Below, piece after piece: positions 1-5,839 of a stretch of 5,909 bases of DNA. Where the stretch lies: the NCBI RefSeq assembly GCF_052030685.1, contig NZ_JBQAJM010000055.1, forward strand, positions 1-5,909. Direction: 5' to 3'. The position numbers and the translations under genes were made by a program. Below the pieces are notes generated by a model. It had not been told where the DNA came from. It ran no database searches and saw only the letters and a list, made by a program, of their open reading frames with translations. Position 1 is the stretch's first letter. Every line of letters begins with the position of its first letter. The DNA is from Caedibacter sp052030685. GTDB taxonomy: Bacteria; Pseudomonadota; Gammaproteobacteria; Francisellales; Francisellaceae.

Positions 1-25
1 TATAAGGAGCGCTGAAACTACGCAT

Positions 26-758
26 TCAGTGCGAGACAAAAACAGCAGTTAAGAGCCATATAAAGTTGGATGTAACAGTAAGTACATTCGTGGCATGGTC
101 ATAAATAATGGTTTTACCATCAATAAACTCAATGACGGCACTGTGTCCTGTTTTATCACGAATCACAATATGTAAGGGTATATCTTTGATATATAAGCCG
201 CCGGTGGCATACATTGCTGATTCAACCAATTGATATCGCATAATAAGCTTTAATGCGTCACGGGTTGTGTTTGCCATACCTAAGATAAAGTTGGATAAAT
301 CATAAATACCAAGTGGGACGCCGATCATGAGGATTGTATTTTGGATATGAGCTACCCGGTAAATAAAGCGCTGCGATACTGACCCCTTGTGTATTTATGC
401 CATCGGTTAAAGTGTAACCAATAAAACCTAAGCGTCCAAAAAAACCATATTTATTTTGCCAATGAGCGAGCTTATCTTTAGGGACTTTATCGCGATTGGC
501 AATTAAATTGGTGGTATTGTCAACATCAAGGTATCCTGTGTAAAAACCAAAAGCACGAGAAGTGATGTGTGTGAGGTTAATATCCGTTTGAAATAGTTTT
601 TGATACCAACTATAAGTTTCAAAGCTTTGAGTATATAGTTTTAATGGAAAATCAAGTGTGCGCGCCGTGACATGAAAAGGCGATTTATTGATAAAAATAT
701 CAGTACAGCTCAAACCAAACTGAATATATCCTAACACTAGAATGCTTAAATAGCGCAT
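26..758 (-). pseudogene. Broken choloylglycine hydrolase / penicillin V acylase-family gene
   Basis: The family are Ntn-type amide hydrolases that use an N-terminal Cys exposed by processing; members cleave bile salts, penicillin V or acyl-homoserine lactones. The substrate here cannot be told. The start at 758 is supported by AAGGA (plus-strand 766-770) six bases upstream. A hydrophobic leader of about 17 residues precedes Cys18 (LSCTDIF), followed by ARTLDF (Arg33, Asp36) and DGINTQGVSIAALYLPG (119-135), all typical of the family. The frame shifts after DRRP (residue 148), near the GGG at plus-strand 315-317. Removing one base restores RPLGIYDLSNFILG and then 95 more family-like residues (IPLHIVIRD, SAVIEFIDGKT). 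The motif usually read LTNxP is LTVTS here, so the conserved Asn is missing. The frame stops at 26-28, giving about 243 residues against roughly 320-370 for the family, so the C-terminal third is absent. It lies 38 bp after ubiA on the same strand. A sequencing error could explain the frameshift alone, but hardly the lost Asn and the missing end. Confidence 0.8.
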
Positions 759-796
759 GTAAAATCCTTTTATATCTGTGACTGTATAAAGTATAG

Positions 797-1630
797 CTAT
801 TGCATCAAAATTGCCAATAGAATAACAAAACCAACCCAGTGATTATCTGAAAATGCCTTAATACACTGGGCAATGCCGCCTTTCTGCCATGTCTTATGCT
901 GATAGAAAAATAACACGGCAATAATGACTAAGGCTAAGTAAAAGACAACATTGTAGTGTTGTAATATGCCAAAGGTTGCTAAGCAGATAATGGTTAATAT
1001 CTGGAAAATCATCATGATCAGTAGGTTATGTTTACCAAAGGTAATAGCAGTGGAGTGTAAGTTAAGTGTTAAATCATACTCTTTATCAGCCAGTGCATAC
1101 ATCGTATCATAAGAGATTGTCCAAAAAATGGTGGCAAGATATAACACCCAAGCAGATAAAGGCACTTGATTGATCTGGGCGGCATAAGCCATGATAATAC
1201 CAAAGTTAAAGGCGAAGCCTAACACCAGTTGCGGGACAGCAAAGAAGCGTTTAAAAAGCGGGTAGCTAAGCGCCAATATGACAGCAATCAGTGACAGTAA
1301 GATAGTCATAAGGTTAAGCTGTAACACAAGAATAAACGCGATAAGAAGTAAAAATACACCAACAAAAGCAGCTTGTTTAACGGTGATGTCACCTGTTGCT
1401 ATGGGACGCGTGGCAGTGCGCTTGACTTGCCCGTCAAAGTCGCGATCAGCAATGTCGTTAAAAATGCATCCAGCAGTGCGCATGATAACCACACCAAGGA
1501 CAAAGATAACAAAAACTTTCAAACTAGGTAGCGCAGGAGTCGCTGCAAAAAGCCCCCATAAAGTGGGATAAAGAATGATTAAGATCGGGATTGGGCGATG
1601 CAGGCGCATCAAATAAAAATAAGCTTTCAT
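797..1630 (-). CDS. ubiA: 4-hydroxybenzoate octaprenyltransferase (polyprenyltransferase) UbiA
   Basis: This integral inner-membrane enzyme joins a polyprenyl chain to C3 of 4-hydroxybenzoate, the second committed step of ubiquinone synthesis. The 277-residue product is close to E. coli UbiA (290). The first Asp-rich motif is NDIADRDFD (58-66), followed by KRTATRPIATG (70-80); the second is YDTMYALADKEYD (174-186). These bind the Mg-diphosphate of the prenyl donor. The rest is a series of hydrophobic segments (about 13-30, 38-54, 86-122, 133-150, 158-173, 202-241, 264-276), as expected for the UbiA fold. The N-terminal LMRLHRPI...YPTLWGL matches the family, so the ATG at 1630 is sensible, although no Shine-Dalgarno sequence is visible. 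An in-frame stop lies nine codons upstream, and Met8 is a possible alternative start. It lies 62 bp after ubiC in the same direction. A TATACT-like -10 (plus-strand 1670-1675) lies in that gap but has no convincing -35. Family assignment is firm; prenyl chain length is not visible. Confidence 0.96.
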   Translation of the reverse strand: MKAYFYLMRLHRPIPILIILYPTLWGLFAATPALPSLKVFVIFVLGVVIMRTAGCIFNDIADRDFDGQVKRTATRPIATGDITVKQAAFVGVFLLLIAFILVLQLNLMTILLSLIAVILALSYPLFKRFFAVPQLVLGFAFNFGIIMAYAAQINQVPLSAWVLYLATIFWTISYDTMYALADKEYDLTLNLHSTAITFGKHNLLIMMIFQILTIICLATFGILQHYNVVFYLALVIIAVLFFYQHKTWQKGGIAQCIKAFSDNHWVGFVILLAILMQ

Positions 1631-1692
1631 ATAATATGGTGGTATTAATATTGTTCATAGTAAGGGCTAAGTATACTCGTTTTAGCATAAGT

Positions 1693-2217
1693 TTACACAG
1701 GTGGTATATGCACAAAAAACTCTTCAATTAACAATTGATGCTCAGCATCCAGAGTGAAAATTGATGCGCGTACCCATAATGGATTGGCAAGAAAGCTGTC
1801 ATTTAAGTTAAGTTTGTGCTTTAAGAGATCAAATGGACAGTGTTTGACATAGAATTCACTGCGTGTGATGTGCGTGTTTTTAAATAAAAAATGCTCACCT
1901 ATGGAGTTATTACCTAATGAGTCAAAACAGTCTTGATAACGTTTATAGGTGTTTTGTGGGATAATCGTCCGTCCAAAAACATAAGTCTTATCTTGATGAT
2001 GGTGTTTAATCAGGCGAATACGACTTGAGCGCTCATTTAAGTTCAAAAGCTCAGCCTCATCGTCATCCATTGGTGCATGATATTCAGCAATGCACTTTAA
2101 GTCTATGTCGGGTATCGACTGAGCTAAGGTCACGCTCAAGCGTTTGACATCAAACAGCCAGTGCTTAATCTCAGCAGGTAGTGTAATTGTTTCTTTCGTA
2201 TTCCAGTGGCTTGTCAT
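1693..2217 (-). CDS. ubiC: Chorismate lyase UbiC
   Basis: This soluble enzyme cleaves chorismate to 4-hydroxybenzoate and pyruvate, the entry step of ubiquinone synthesis, and supplies the substrate of the neighbouring ubiA. The product has 174 residues, against about 165 in E. coli. Overall similarity looks low, but the active-site framework is kept: Arg68 (IRLIK) aligns with E. coli Arg76, Arg83 in FGRTIIP with Arg91 at the identical 15-residue spacing, and Glu166 in LLIEEFFVH with Glu155. LGNNSIGEHFL (101-111) followed by THITRSEF (115-122) matches LGKTPLGRYLF and TLTRDF of the E. coli protein. The central stretch is acidic (DDDEAE, 51-56). The ATG at 2217 has no clear Shine-Dalgarno sequence. 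It is the first gene of a probable ubiC-ubiA unit, transcribed away from deaD. The catalytic residues together with the ubiA neighbour make the call secure. Confidence 0.93.
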   Translation of the reverse strand: MTSHWNTKETITLPAEIKHWLFDVKRLSVTLAQSIPDIDLKCIAEYHAPMDDDEAELLNLNERSSRIRLIKHHHQDKTYVFGRTIIPQNTYKRYQDCFDSLGNNSIGEHFLFKNTHITRSEFYVKHCPFDLLKHKLNLNDSFLANPLWVRASIFTLDAEHQLLIEEFFVHIPPV

Positions 2218-2361
2218 AGTGCAGAATAAATTGCCAAAAAAATTTGGCTAAGGGTATCATAGAATATTGAGTGTAACCAATAGTTGTGGCATACATTTTT
2301 AAGTTACGTCAGTGCTCTTAAAGATCTGGTGTTATTTTAAACAAATTAACTTTAAATAGTT

Positions 2362-2390
2362 CTGTACCTTTTTGTTTATTCAGGTACAAT
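2362..2390 (+). promoter_or_regulatory. Probable deaD promoter
   Basis: TACAAT at 2385-2390 differs by one base from the sigma-70 -10 consensus TATAAT. The -35 position at 17 bases spacing reads CTGTAC (2362-2367), a poor match. The AT-rich stretch just upstream, ending in TTAACTTTAAATAG, could act as an UP element and compensate. Transcription from here would begin near 2396-2398 and give a leader of about 100 nucleotides before the deaD start. This is prediction from motif inspection only. Confidence 0.45.
2363..2388. repeat. 7-bp inverted repeat overlapping the deaD promoter (possible operator)
   Basis: TGTACCT (2363-2369) is perfectly inverted as AGGTACA (2382-2388) with a 12-base T-rich spacer. 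The right arm covers most of the -10 hexamer TACAAT and the left arm sits at the -35 position. This is the geometry of a dimeric repressor site, but no regulator is identifiable and a chance repeat is possible. Confidence 0.4.
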
Positions 2391-2463
2391 GTCGCCTTGA
2401 ATTTATCAACAACATACTCGTCGCGTATCGTTTGTAGTCGTTTAAAACGCAGAAGGGGCAGTG

Positions 2464-2490
2464 ATGGGTATCATAACTTTTGGGTTTTAA
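2464..2490 (+). CDS. Putative 8-codon leader peptide upstream of deaD
   Basis: ATG at 2464 is preceded at five bases by AAGGGG (2453-2458), the best Shine-Dalgarno sequence in this spacer. It encodes MGIITFGF and stops with TAA at 2488-2490, leaving only six bases (ATTACT) before the deaD ATG. The deaD start itself has no Shine-Dalgarno sequence. The mini-ORF is in the same frame as deaD, so reading through the TAA would fuse it to the helicase. The simplest reading is a ribosome-loading leader that feeds deaD by reinitiation (translational coupling). An alternative is that the true deaD start was once upstream and the TAA is a mutation or sequence error. The peptide has no recognisable attenuator composition. 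Confidence 0.45.
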   Translation: MGIITFGF

Positions 2491-2496
2491 ATTACT

Positions 2497-4233
2497 ATGA
2501 ATACCGAGAATAATGAGTCTCAAGAATTAAGCTTTCATAATTTGGGCTTAAACGAAAAGCTAATGTCCGCTATTGAAGCGATGGGTTACCAAACGCCCAC
2601 ACCAATTCAAGCAAATACTATTCCGTTTGTATTGCAAGGTCGTGATGTATTAGGGCAGGCGCAAACTGGAACGGGTAAAACGGCAGCATTTGCATTACCA
2701 CTTCTAAATAACATGGATTTATCTGGCAAAGAACGTATGCCACAAGTGTTGGTGTTAACACCAACACGTGAGCTTGCGATTCAGGTTGCTGAAGCGTTTG
2801 AATCTTTTTCTAAAAATATTGCCAAGCTTGAAGTTGTTTCTATTTATGGTGGCCAGGAATATGGTCGTCAAATTCAGGCATTGCGTCGCGGTGTACAGGT
2901 CGTTGTCGGTACGGCAGGACGTGTGATGGATCATATGCGTAAAGGCACATTAAAGCTAGATGCGTTAAAAGCATTAGTATTAGACGAAGCCGATGAAATG
3001 CTACGTATGGGCTTTATTGATGATGTTAAATGGGTGTTGTCACATACGCCTGAAGCATGTCAGCGTTTATTATTCTCAGCAACCATGCCACGTGATGTAT
3101 TAAATATTGTCAATGAATACTTGCGCGAGCCATGTAAAGTACAGATCAAAACAAAAGCAGCAACTGCCAAAACAATTAAACAGCGTTTCTTGGTCGTTAA
3201 AGGTTTATCTAAATTAGATGCACTTGATCGTATATTAGAAGTTGAAGACACGGATGGTGTGATGGTGTTTGTCAAAACCAAAACCTCAACCATTGAAGTG
3301 GCAGATGGCTTAAAAGCACGCGGTCACTTAGCTGCAGCAATCAATGGTGATATGCAACAAAACCAGCGTGAATATATAATCGATCAGTTAAAAGCGTCTA
3401 AAATTAACATTCTTGTGGCAACAGATGTTGTTGCACGTGGTCTGGATGTTGAGCGTATTAGCCATGTAATCAACTATGATCTACCGCAAGATAATGAAGC
3501 CTATGTCCATCGCATTGGTCGCACGGGACGCGCTGGACGTGAAGGTGATGCAATCTCATTGATTTATACTAGAGACTTACGTCAAATACGCATGCTTGAG
3601 CGTGTTATTCGTCATACGATGGAAGAAATGCAGTTACCAAGTGCGAAAGAAATTACTGAAAAACGTGTTGCGCGTTTCAAACATGAAACAGCTGAGATTA
3701 TCCGTCACAAAGACTTAAGTAAGTTTAAAGAGTTAATGCAAGATTTTGCGACTGAGTATGGTACGGAAGCCGATGATATAGTAGCAGCCCTTGCTTTTTT
3801 AGCGCAAGGTGACAAAAAACTTTTTGTTAAAGAAATTCAGGTTCAAGAGTCAAGAAGGTCAGAAAGATCTGATCGTTTTGATCGTTCAGAGCGCGGCGGG
3901 CGTGATGGTCGTCGAGGTGATAGAAATGATCGCTTTAGCAATCGTCGTGATGAGCGTGGCGGTCGTGATAGAGGGGCGCGTCGCTCACCAGATATGGATA
4001 TGACGACGTATCGCATCGAGGTAGGTCGCAGTGATGGCGTTGAACCGCGCAATATCGTTGGCGCGATTGCCAATGAAGCGGGTATTAATAGTCGCAATAT
4101 CGGACATATCAAATTATTCGATCAATTTAGTACCGTTGACCTACCGAGCGATACACCAAAGAATGCTATCGAGCATCTAAAGAAAGTGTGGGTAGCTGGT
4201 AAGAAACTGGAAATCAAAGAAGATAAAAGATAA
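2497..4233 (+). CDS. deaD: Cold-shock DEAD-box RNA helicase DeaD/CsdA
   Basis: This cytoplasmic ATP-dependent RNA helicase unwinds structured RNA; family members act in 50S ribosome assembly, mRNA decay and growth in the cold. All core motifs are present in the 578 residues: Q motif (Phe13 and TPTPIQ 33-38), Walker A AQTGTGKT (55-62), PTRELA (89-94), GG (118-119), DEAD (163-166), SAT (194-196), VFVKTK (257-262), ATDVVARGLDV (308-318) and HRIGRTGRAG (338-347). Motif Ib reads TAGR (139-142) instead of the usual TPGR. A low-complexity Arg/Asp/Gly/Ser-rich linker (about 453-497) leads to a DbpA-type RNA-binding domain (about 504-574, YRIEVGRSDGVEPRNIVGAIANEAGI), which separates DeaD from RhlB, RhlE and SrmB. 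E. coli DeaD (629 residues) continues into a Gly/Arg-rich tail that is absent here. The ATG at 2497 gives the expected N-terminus but has no Shine-Dalgarno sequence; the in-frame mini-ORF ending six bases upstream may supply ribosomes. It is the only long gene of its unit: a 438-bp spacer follows. Confidence 0.96.
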   Translation: MNTENNESQELSFHNLGLNEKLMSAIEAMGYQTPTPIQANTIPFVLQGRDVLGQAQTGTGKTAAFALPLLNNMDLSGKERMPQVLVLTPTRELAIQVAEAFESFSKNIAKLEVVSIYGGQEYGRQIQALRRGVQVVVGTAGRVMDHMRKGTLKLDALKALVLDEADEMLRMGFIDDVKWVLSHTPEACQRLLFSATMPRDVLNIVNEYLREPCKVQIKTKAATAKTIKQRFLVVKGLSKLDALDRILEVEDTDGVMVFVKTKTSTIEVADGLKARGHLAAAINGDMQQNQREYIIDQLKASKINILVATDVVARGLDVERISHVINYDLPQDNEAYVHRIGRTGRAGREGDAISLIYTRDLRQIRMLERVIRHTMEEMQLPSAKEITEKRVARFKHETAEIIRHKDLSKFKELMQDFATEYGTEADDIVAALAFLAQGDKKLFVKEIQVQESRRSERSDRFDRSERGGRDGRRGDRNDRFSNRRDERGGRDRGARRSPDMDMTTYRIEVGRSDGVEPRNIVGAIANEAGINSRNIGHIKLFDQFSTVDLPSDTPKNAIEHLKKVWVAGKKLEIKEDKR

Positions 4234-4244
4234 TTGTTGAGACA

Positions 4245-4286
4245 TAGGGGCGTATGCAATATGTGGGCGTATGCCATACGCCCCTA
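4245..4286. repeat. REP-like palindrome (GGGGCGTAT type)
   Basis: TAGGGGCGTATG (4245-4256) is perfectly inverted at 4275-4286, a 12-bp stem. A second forward copy of GGGCGTATG (4265-4273) can pair with the same right arm (GGGCGTAT 4265-4272 with 4276-4283, three-base loop), so two alternative hairpins share one arm. Similar TAGGGGCG...CGCCCCTA palindromes are scattered between genes in many bacterial genomes. It starts 12 bp after the deaD stop. The hairpin could slow exonucleases or help end transcription, but no T-tract follows, so it is not a standard intrinsic terminator. Confidence 0.8.
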
Positions 4287-4294
4287 CGGAAGTG

Positions 4295-4318
4295 TTGGCT
4301 GAGCGTAAGTCGAAGCCA
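4295..4318. repeat. Copy 1 of a 24-bp repeat with internal GTCGAAG
   Basis: This 24-mer recurs at 4381-4404 with 22 of 24 bases identical and 86 bases between starts. Each copy contains GCGTAAGTCGAAGCCA. In this copy TGGCT (4296-4300) pairs with AGCCA (4314-4318). GTCGAAG (4309-4315) is the reverse complement of CTTCGAC at 4345-4351, so the three units look like one family in alternating orientation. Confidence 0.75.
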
Positions 4319-4341
4319 TAGTGCGATTAGATCTTAAATTC

Positions 4342-4367
4342 ACCCTTCGACCCTGCTCAGGGTACGG
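4342..4367. repeat. REP-like hairpin ACCCTTCGAC...CAGGGT
   Basis: ACCCTG (4350-4355) is inverted as CAGGGT (4358-4363), and the outer ACCCT (4342-4346) can pair with the same right arm. The unit resembles the CCTTCGAC...CTCAGGG palindromes found many times between genes in diverse proteobacteria. It sits midway between the two 24-bp repeats and contains CTTCGAC, the complement of their shared core. Confidence 0.65.
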
Positions 4368-4380
4368 TTTATAGCTAACG

Positions 4381-4404
4381 TTGGTTTAGCGTAAGTCGAA
4401 GCCA
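4381..4404. repeat. Copy 2 of the 24-bp repeat
   Basis: This matches 4295-4318 at 22 of 24 positions; the differences are both in the TTGGyTkAG part (C/T and G/T). One of these differences is in the arm TGGCT (here TGGTT), which weakens the self-pairing seen in copy 1. The GTCGAAG core is at 4395-4401. Confidence 0.75.
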
Positions 4405-4671
4405 AGATATGCAAAGTAATTCTTCGGGTTGTAGAATAATTTCCGCTTTAAAATAATTTCAATATTTTTTCATTTTTCCTGTGTGATCTGGATGAAAACC
4501 CAGCCAAGCTATGCTATGTTAACGCCACTTAAACGGGGCGTATCCTGTATATACTTAGCATAATTCAGCGGGTTATTATCTGGAGTATTCCGTTTTGTAT
4601 TGGTTTTTCATTATGTATAAAGAGAGATCTAATCATTTAATGATGGGTGTTACAGCAACAAGGAGATTGGA
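4405..4671. other. AT-rich spacer and leader upstream of hppD
   Basis: No gene is visible here. The stretch is AT-rich with a T-run near 4464-4477. A candidate promoter is TATAAA at 4616-4621 with TTTTGT at 4593-4598 (17-base spacing), which would start transcription near 4628; other -10-like strings (CATAAT 4559-4564) lack a -35. ATCATT-T-AATGAT (4632-4644) is a perfect 13-bp palindrome just after that predicted start. GGGGCGTAT at 4534-4542 repeats the core of the palindrome near 4247 without its inverted arm. AAGGAG (4660-4665) is the hppD ribosome-binding site. Confidence 0.5.
4632..4644. promoter_or_regulatory. 13-bp palindrome in the hppD leader (possible operator)
   Basis: ATCATT and AATGAT flank a single central T, 27 bases before the hppD ATG and just downstream of a predicted promoter. 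A repressor binding here could block hppD transcription. It is not a recognisable TyrR or CRP box. In AT-rich DNA such a palindrome can arise by chance. Confidence 0.3.
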
Positions 4672-5754
4672 ATGAGTAAAATGGATATCACGACAAATCC
4701 AGCGGGAACACGTGGATTTAGTTTCTTGGAATTTGTCAGCACAACGCCACAAAAAATGCGTGATTTGTTTAGCCTTTTGGGTTTTACCTTGGTTGGGCAG
4801 CATAAAACCAAAACTATTGAGCTATGGCAACAAAATGATATTTTCTTTTTGTTGAATAACGAATCACAAGGTTTTGTTAAAGCGTTTAAAGAGACACATC
4901 AATCGGGCGCATGTGGTATGGGCTTTGTGGTTGAAAATGTTGAGCATGCGTTAGCGCATTGCATCAAAAAAGGAGCCAAATTAAAAACGCAAAATACTGA
5001 TGACTGGCATGGACAAAGTATTGAGGTTATTCATGGTATTGCCGATACTAAGCTTTACTTAACGGATTATGCTTCAATTATTGATAGTGGGTTGTTTGAA
5101 ATGATTCCTGATGCGAAACATCAGATGCAACACAATGAGTGTGGATTGTTATATATCGATCACCTGACACATAATGTCTTTCGCGGCAATATGGATAAAT
5201 GGGCAAATTACTACATTGATCTATTTAATTTTCGTCAAATTCGCTATTTTGATATTGAAGGAAAGCTCACGGGGTTATTGAGTCGAGCGATGACGAGCCC
5301 ATGTTTGAAAATCAAAATCCCAATTAATGAATCTGCTGACGATCATTCACAGATCGAAGAGTTTTTACGTGAGTTTAATGGTGAGGGTATTCAGCATATC
5401 GCTTTGGAAAGTCAGGATATCTTTGCAACGGTTGAAAAACTAAAAGATTCAGGCGTTGAGTTTATGCATACGCCTGATAGTTATTATACAAAGACGCATG
5501 AGCGTCTGCCGTATCATCCAGAGTCCGTTGAGCGCATGCAGAAAAATCGTATTCTAATTGATGGTGCGCCAACTAAAGAGGGCGGCTATTTATTGCAGAT
5601 TTTCACCAATACCGTGATTGGTCCGGTATTTTTTGAAATCATTCAGCGCAAAGGTGATGATGGCTTTGGTGAAGGCAACTTCCAAGCACTGTTTGACTCA
5701 ATTGAGCTTGATCAAATTGAGCGTGGCGTGTTAAGTACCCAAGAGCAGAAATAA
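4672..5754 (+). CDS. hppD: 4-hydroxyphenylpyruvate dioxygenase (HPPD)
   Basis: This cytoplasmic non-haem Fe(II) enzyme converts 4-hydroxyphenylpyruvate and O2 to homogentisate and CO2, the second step of tyrosine breakdown; homogentisate can also oxidise to pyomelanin. The 360-residue product has the bacterial HPPD length. It carries two vicinal-oxygen-chelate domains, roughly 14-140 and 158-325. The iron ligands of the C-terminal domain are His164 (YIDHLTHNV), His242 (GIQHIAL) and Glu322 (FFEIIQRKGDDGFGEGNF), matching His161, His240 and Glu322 of the Pseudomonas fluorescens enzyme. The C-terminal FDSIELDQIERGVL (341-354) is a family signature of the gate helix. The ATG at 4672 has AAGGAG (4660-4665) six bases upstream. 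The maiA start follows 13 bp after the stop, so the two were probably one operon. The hydroxymandelate synthase paralogue is unlikely given the complete HPPD tail and the maiA neighbour. Confidence 0.97.
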   Translation: MSKMDITTNPAGTRGFSFLEFVSTTPQKMRDLFSLLGFTLVGQHKTKTIELWQQNDIFFLLNNESQGFVKAFKETHQSGACGMGFVVENVEHALAHCIKKGAKLKTQNTDDWHGQSIEVIHGIADTKLYLTDYASIIDSGLFEMIPDAKHQMQHNECGLLYIDHLTHNVFRGNMDKWANYYIDLFNFRQIRYFDIEGKLTGLLSRAMTSPCLKIKIPINESADDHSQIEEFLREFNGEGIQHIALESQDIFATVEKLKDSGVEFMHTPDSYYTKTHERLPYHPESVERMQKNRILIDGAPTKEGGYLLQIFTNTVIGPVFFEIIQRKGDDGFGEGNFQALFDSIELDQIERGVLSTQEQK

Positions 5755-5767
5755 TTAAGGACATAAG

Positions 5768-5839
5768 ATGATTTTATATGATTATTTTTGTTCATCCGCA
5801 AGCTTTCGTGTACGCATTGCCTTGCAACTTAAAAACTGA
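5768..5839 (+). pseudogene. maiA: Truncated maleylacetoacetate isomerase (zeta-class GST), 5' end only
   Basis: The complete enzyme uses glutathione to isomerise maleylacetoacetate to fumarylacetoacetate in tyrosine breakdown. Here 23 codons remain: the start with LYDYFCSSASFRVRIALQLK, matching the family N-terminus LYDYyrSSaSyRVRIALnLK including the SSAS glutathione-site motif. The ATG has AAGGA (5757-5761) six bases upstream and lies 13 bp after hppD, a normal operon arrangement. After LKN the frame hits TGA (5837-5839), and all three forward frames are closed by about 5861, so a simple one-base shift does not restore the roughly 210-residue protein. Homology ends at about 5835, where sequence resembling a mobile-element end begins. 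Translation of the remnant is likely but it cannot be functional. Confidence 0.75.

Larger units (their letters stand above)
2218..2496. promoter_or_regulatory. Divergent intergenic region between ubiC and deaD
   Basis: This 279-bp spacer must hold the promoters of both ubiC (leftward) and deaD (rightward). On the deaD side are an AT-rich tract (about 2333-2360), a -10-like TACAAT, an inverted repeat around it and a leader ORF, listed separately. On the ubiC side is a small stem, GCCAAA (2233-2238) with TTTGGC (2243-2248) around four A residues, in the ubiC leader 16 bases from its start. It is too weak and poorly placed to be a confident terminator. I could not pick a convincing ubiC promoter. 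Confidence 0.6.

Noticed and set aside
1278..1571. Plus-strand open frame of 97 codons
   Set aside because: It lies wholly antisense to ubiA, whose motifs are unmistakable; the translation has no family features.
1524..1727. Minus-strand open frame of 67 codons spanning the ubiC-ubiA gap
   Set aside because: It overlaps the ends of both genes in another frame and has no recognisable domain or ribosome-binding site.
3060..3293. Minus-strand open frame of 77 codons
   Set aside because: Antisense shadow of the conserved deaD core.
3809..4112. Open frames of 64 codons (plus) and 89 codons (minus)
   Set aside because: Both are shadows of the Arg/Asp/Gly-rich linker of deaD, whose repetitive codons suppress stops in other frames.
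4234..4290. Intrinsic terminator after deaD
   Set aside because: The hairpin is strong but followed by CTACGGAAGTG rather than a T-tract; called a REP-like repeat instead.
4295..4404. CRISPR-like array
   Set aside because: There are only two copies of the 24-mer, the intervening DNA holds another palindrome, and no cas gene is present.
4415..4435. Short stem ATTCT...AGAAT
   Set aside because: Five AT-rich pairs around a nine-base loop are too weak to mean anything here.
4480..4496. CRP-like site TGTGATCTGGATGAAA upstream of hppD
   Set aside because: Only the left half matches TGTGA-N6-TCACA; the right half does not.
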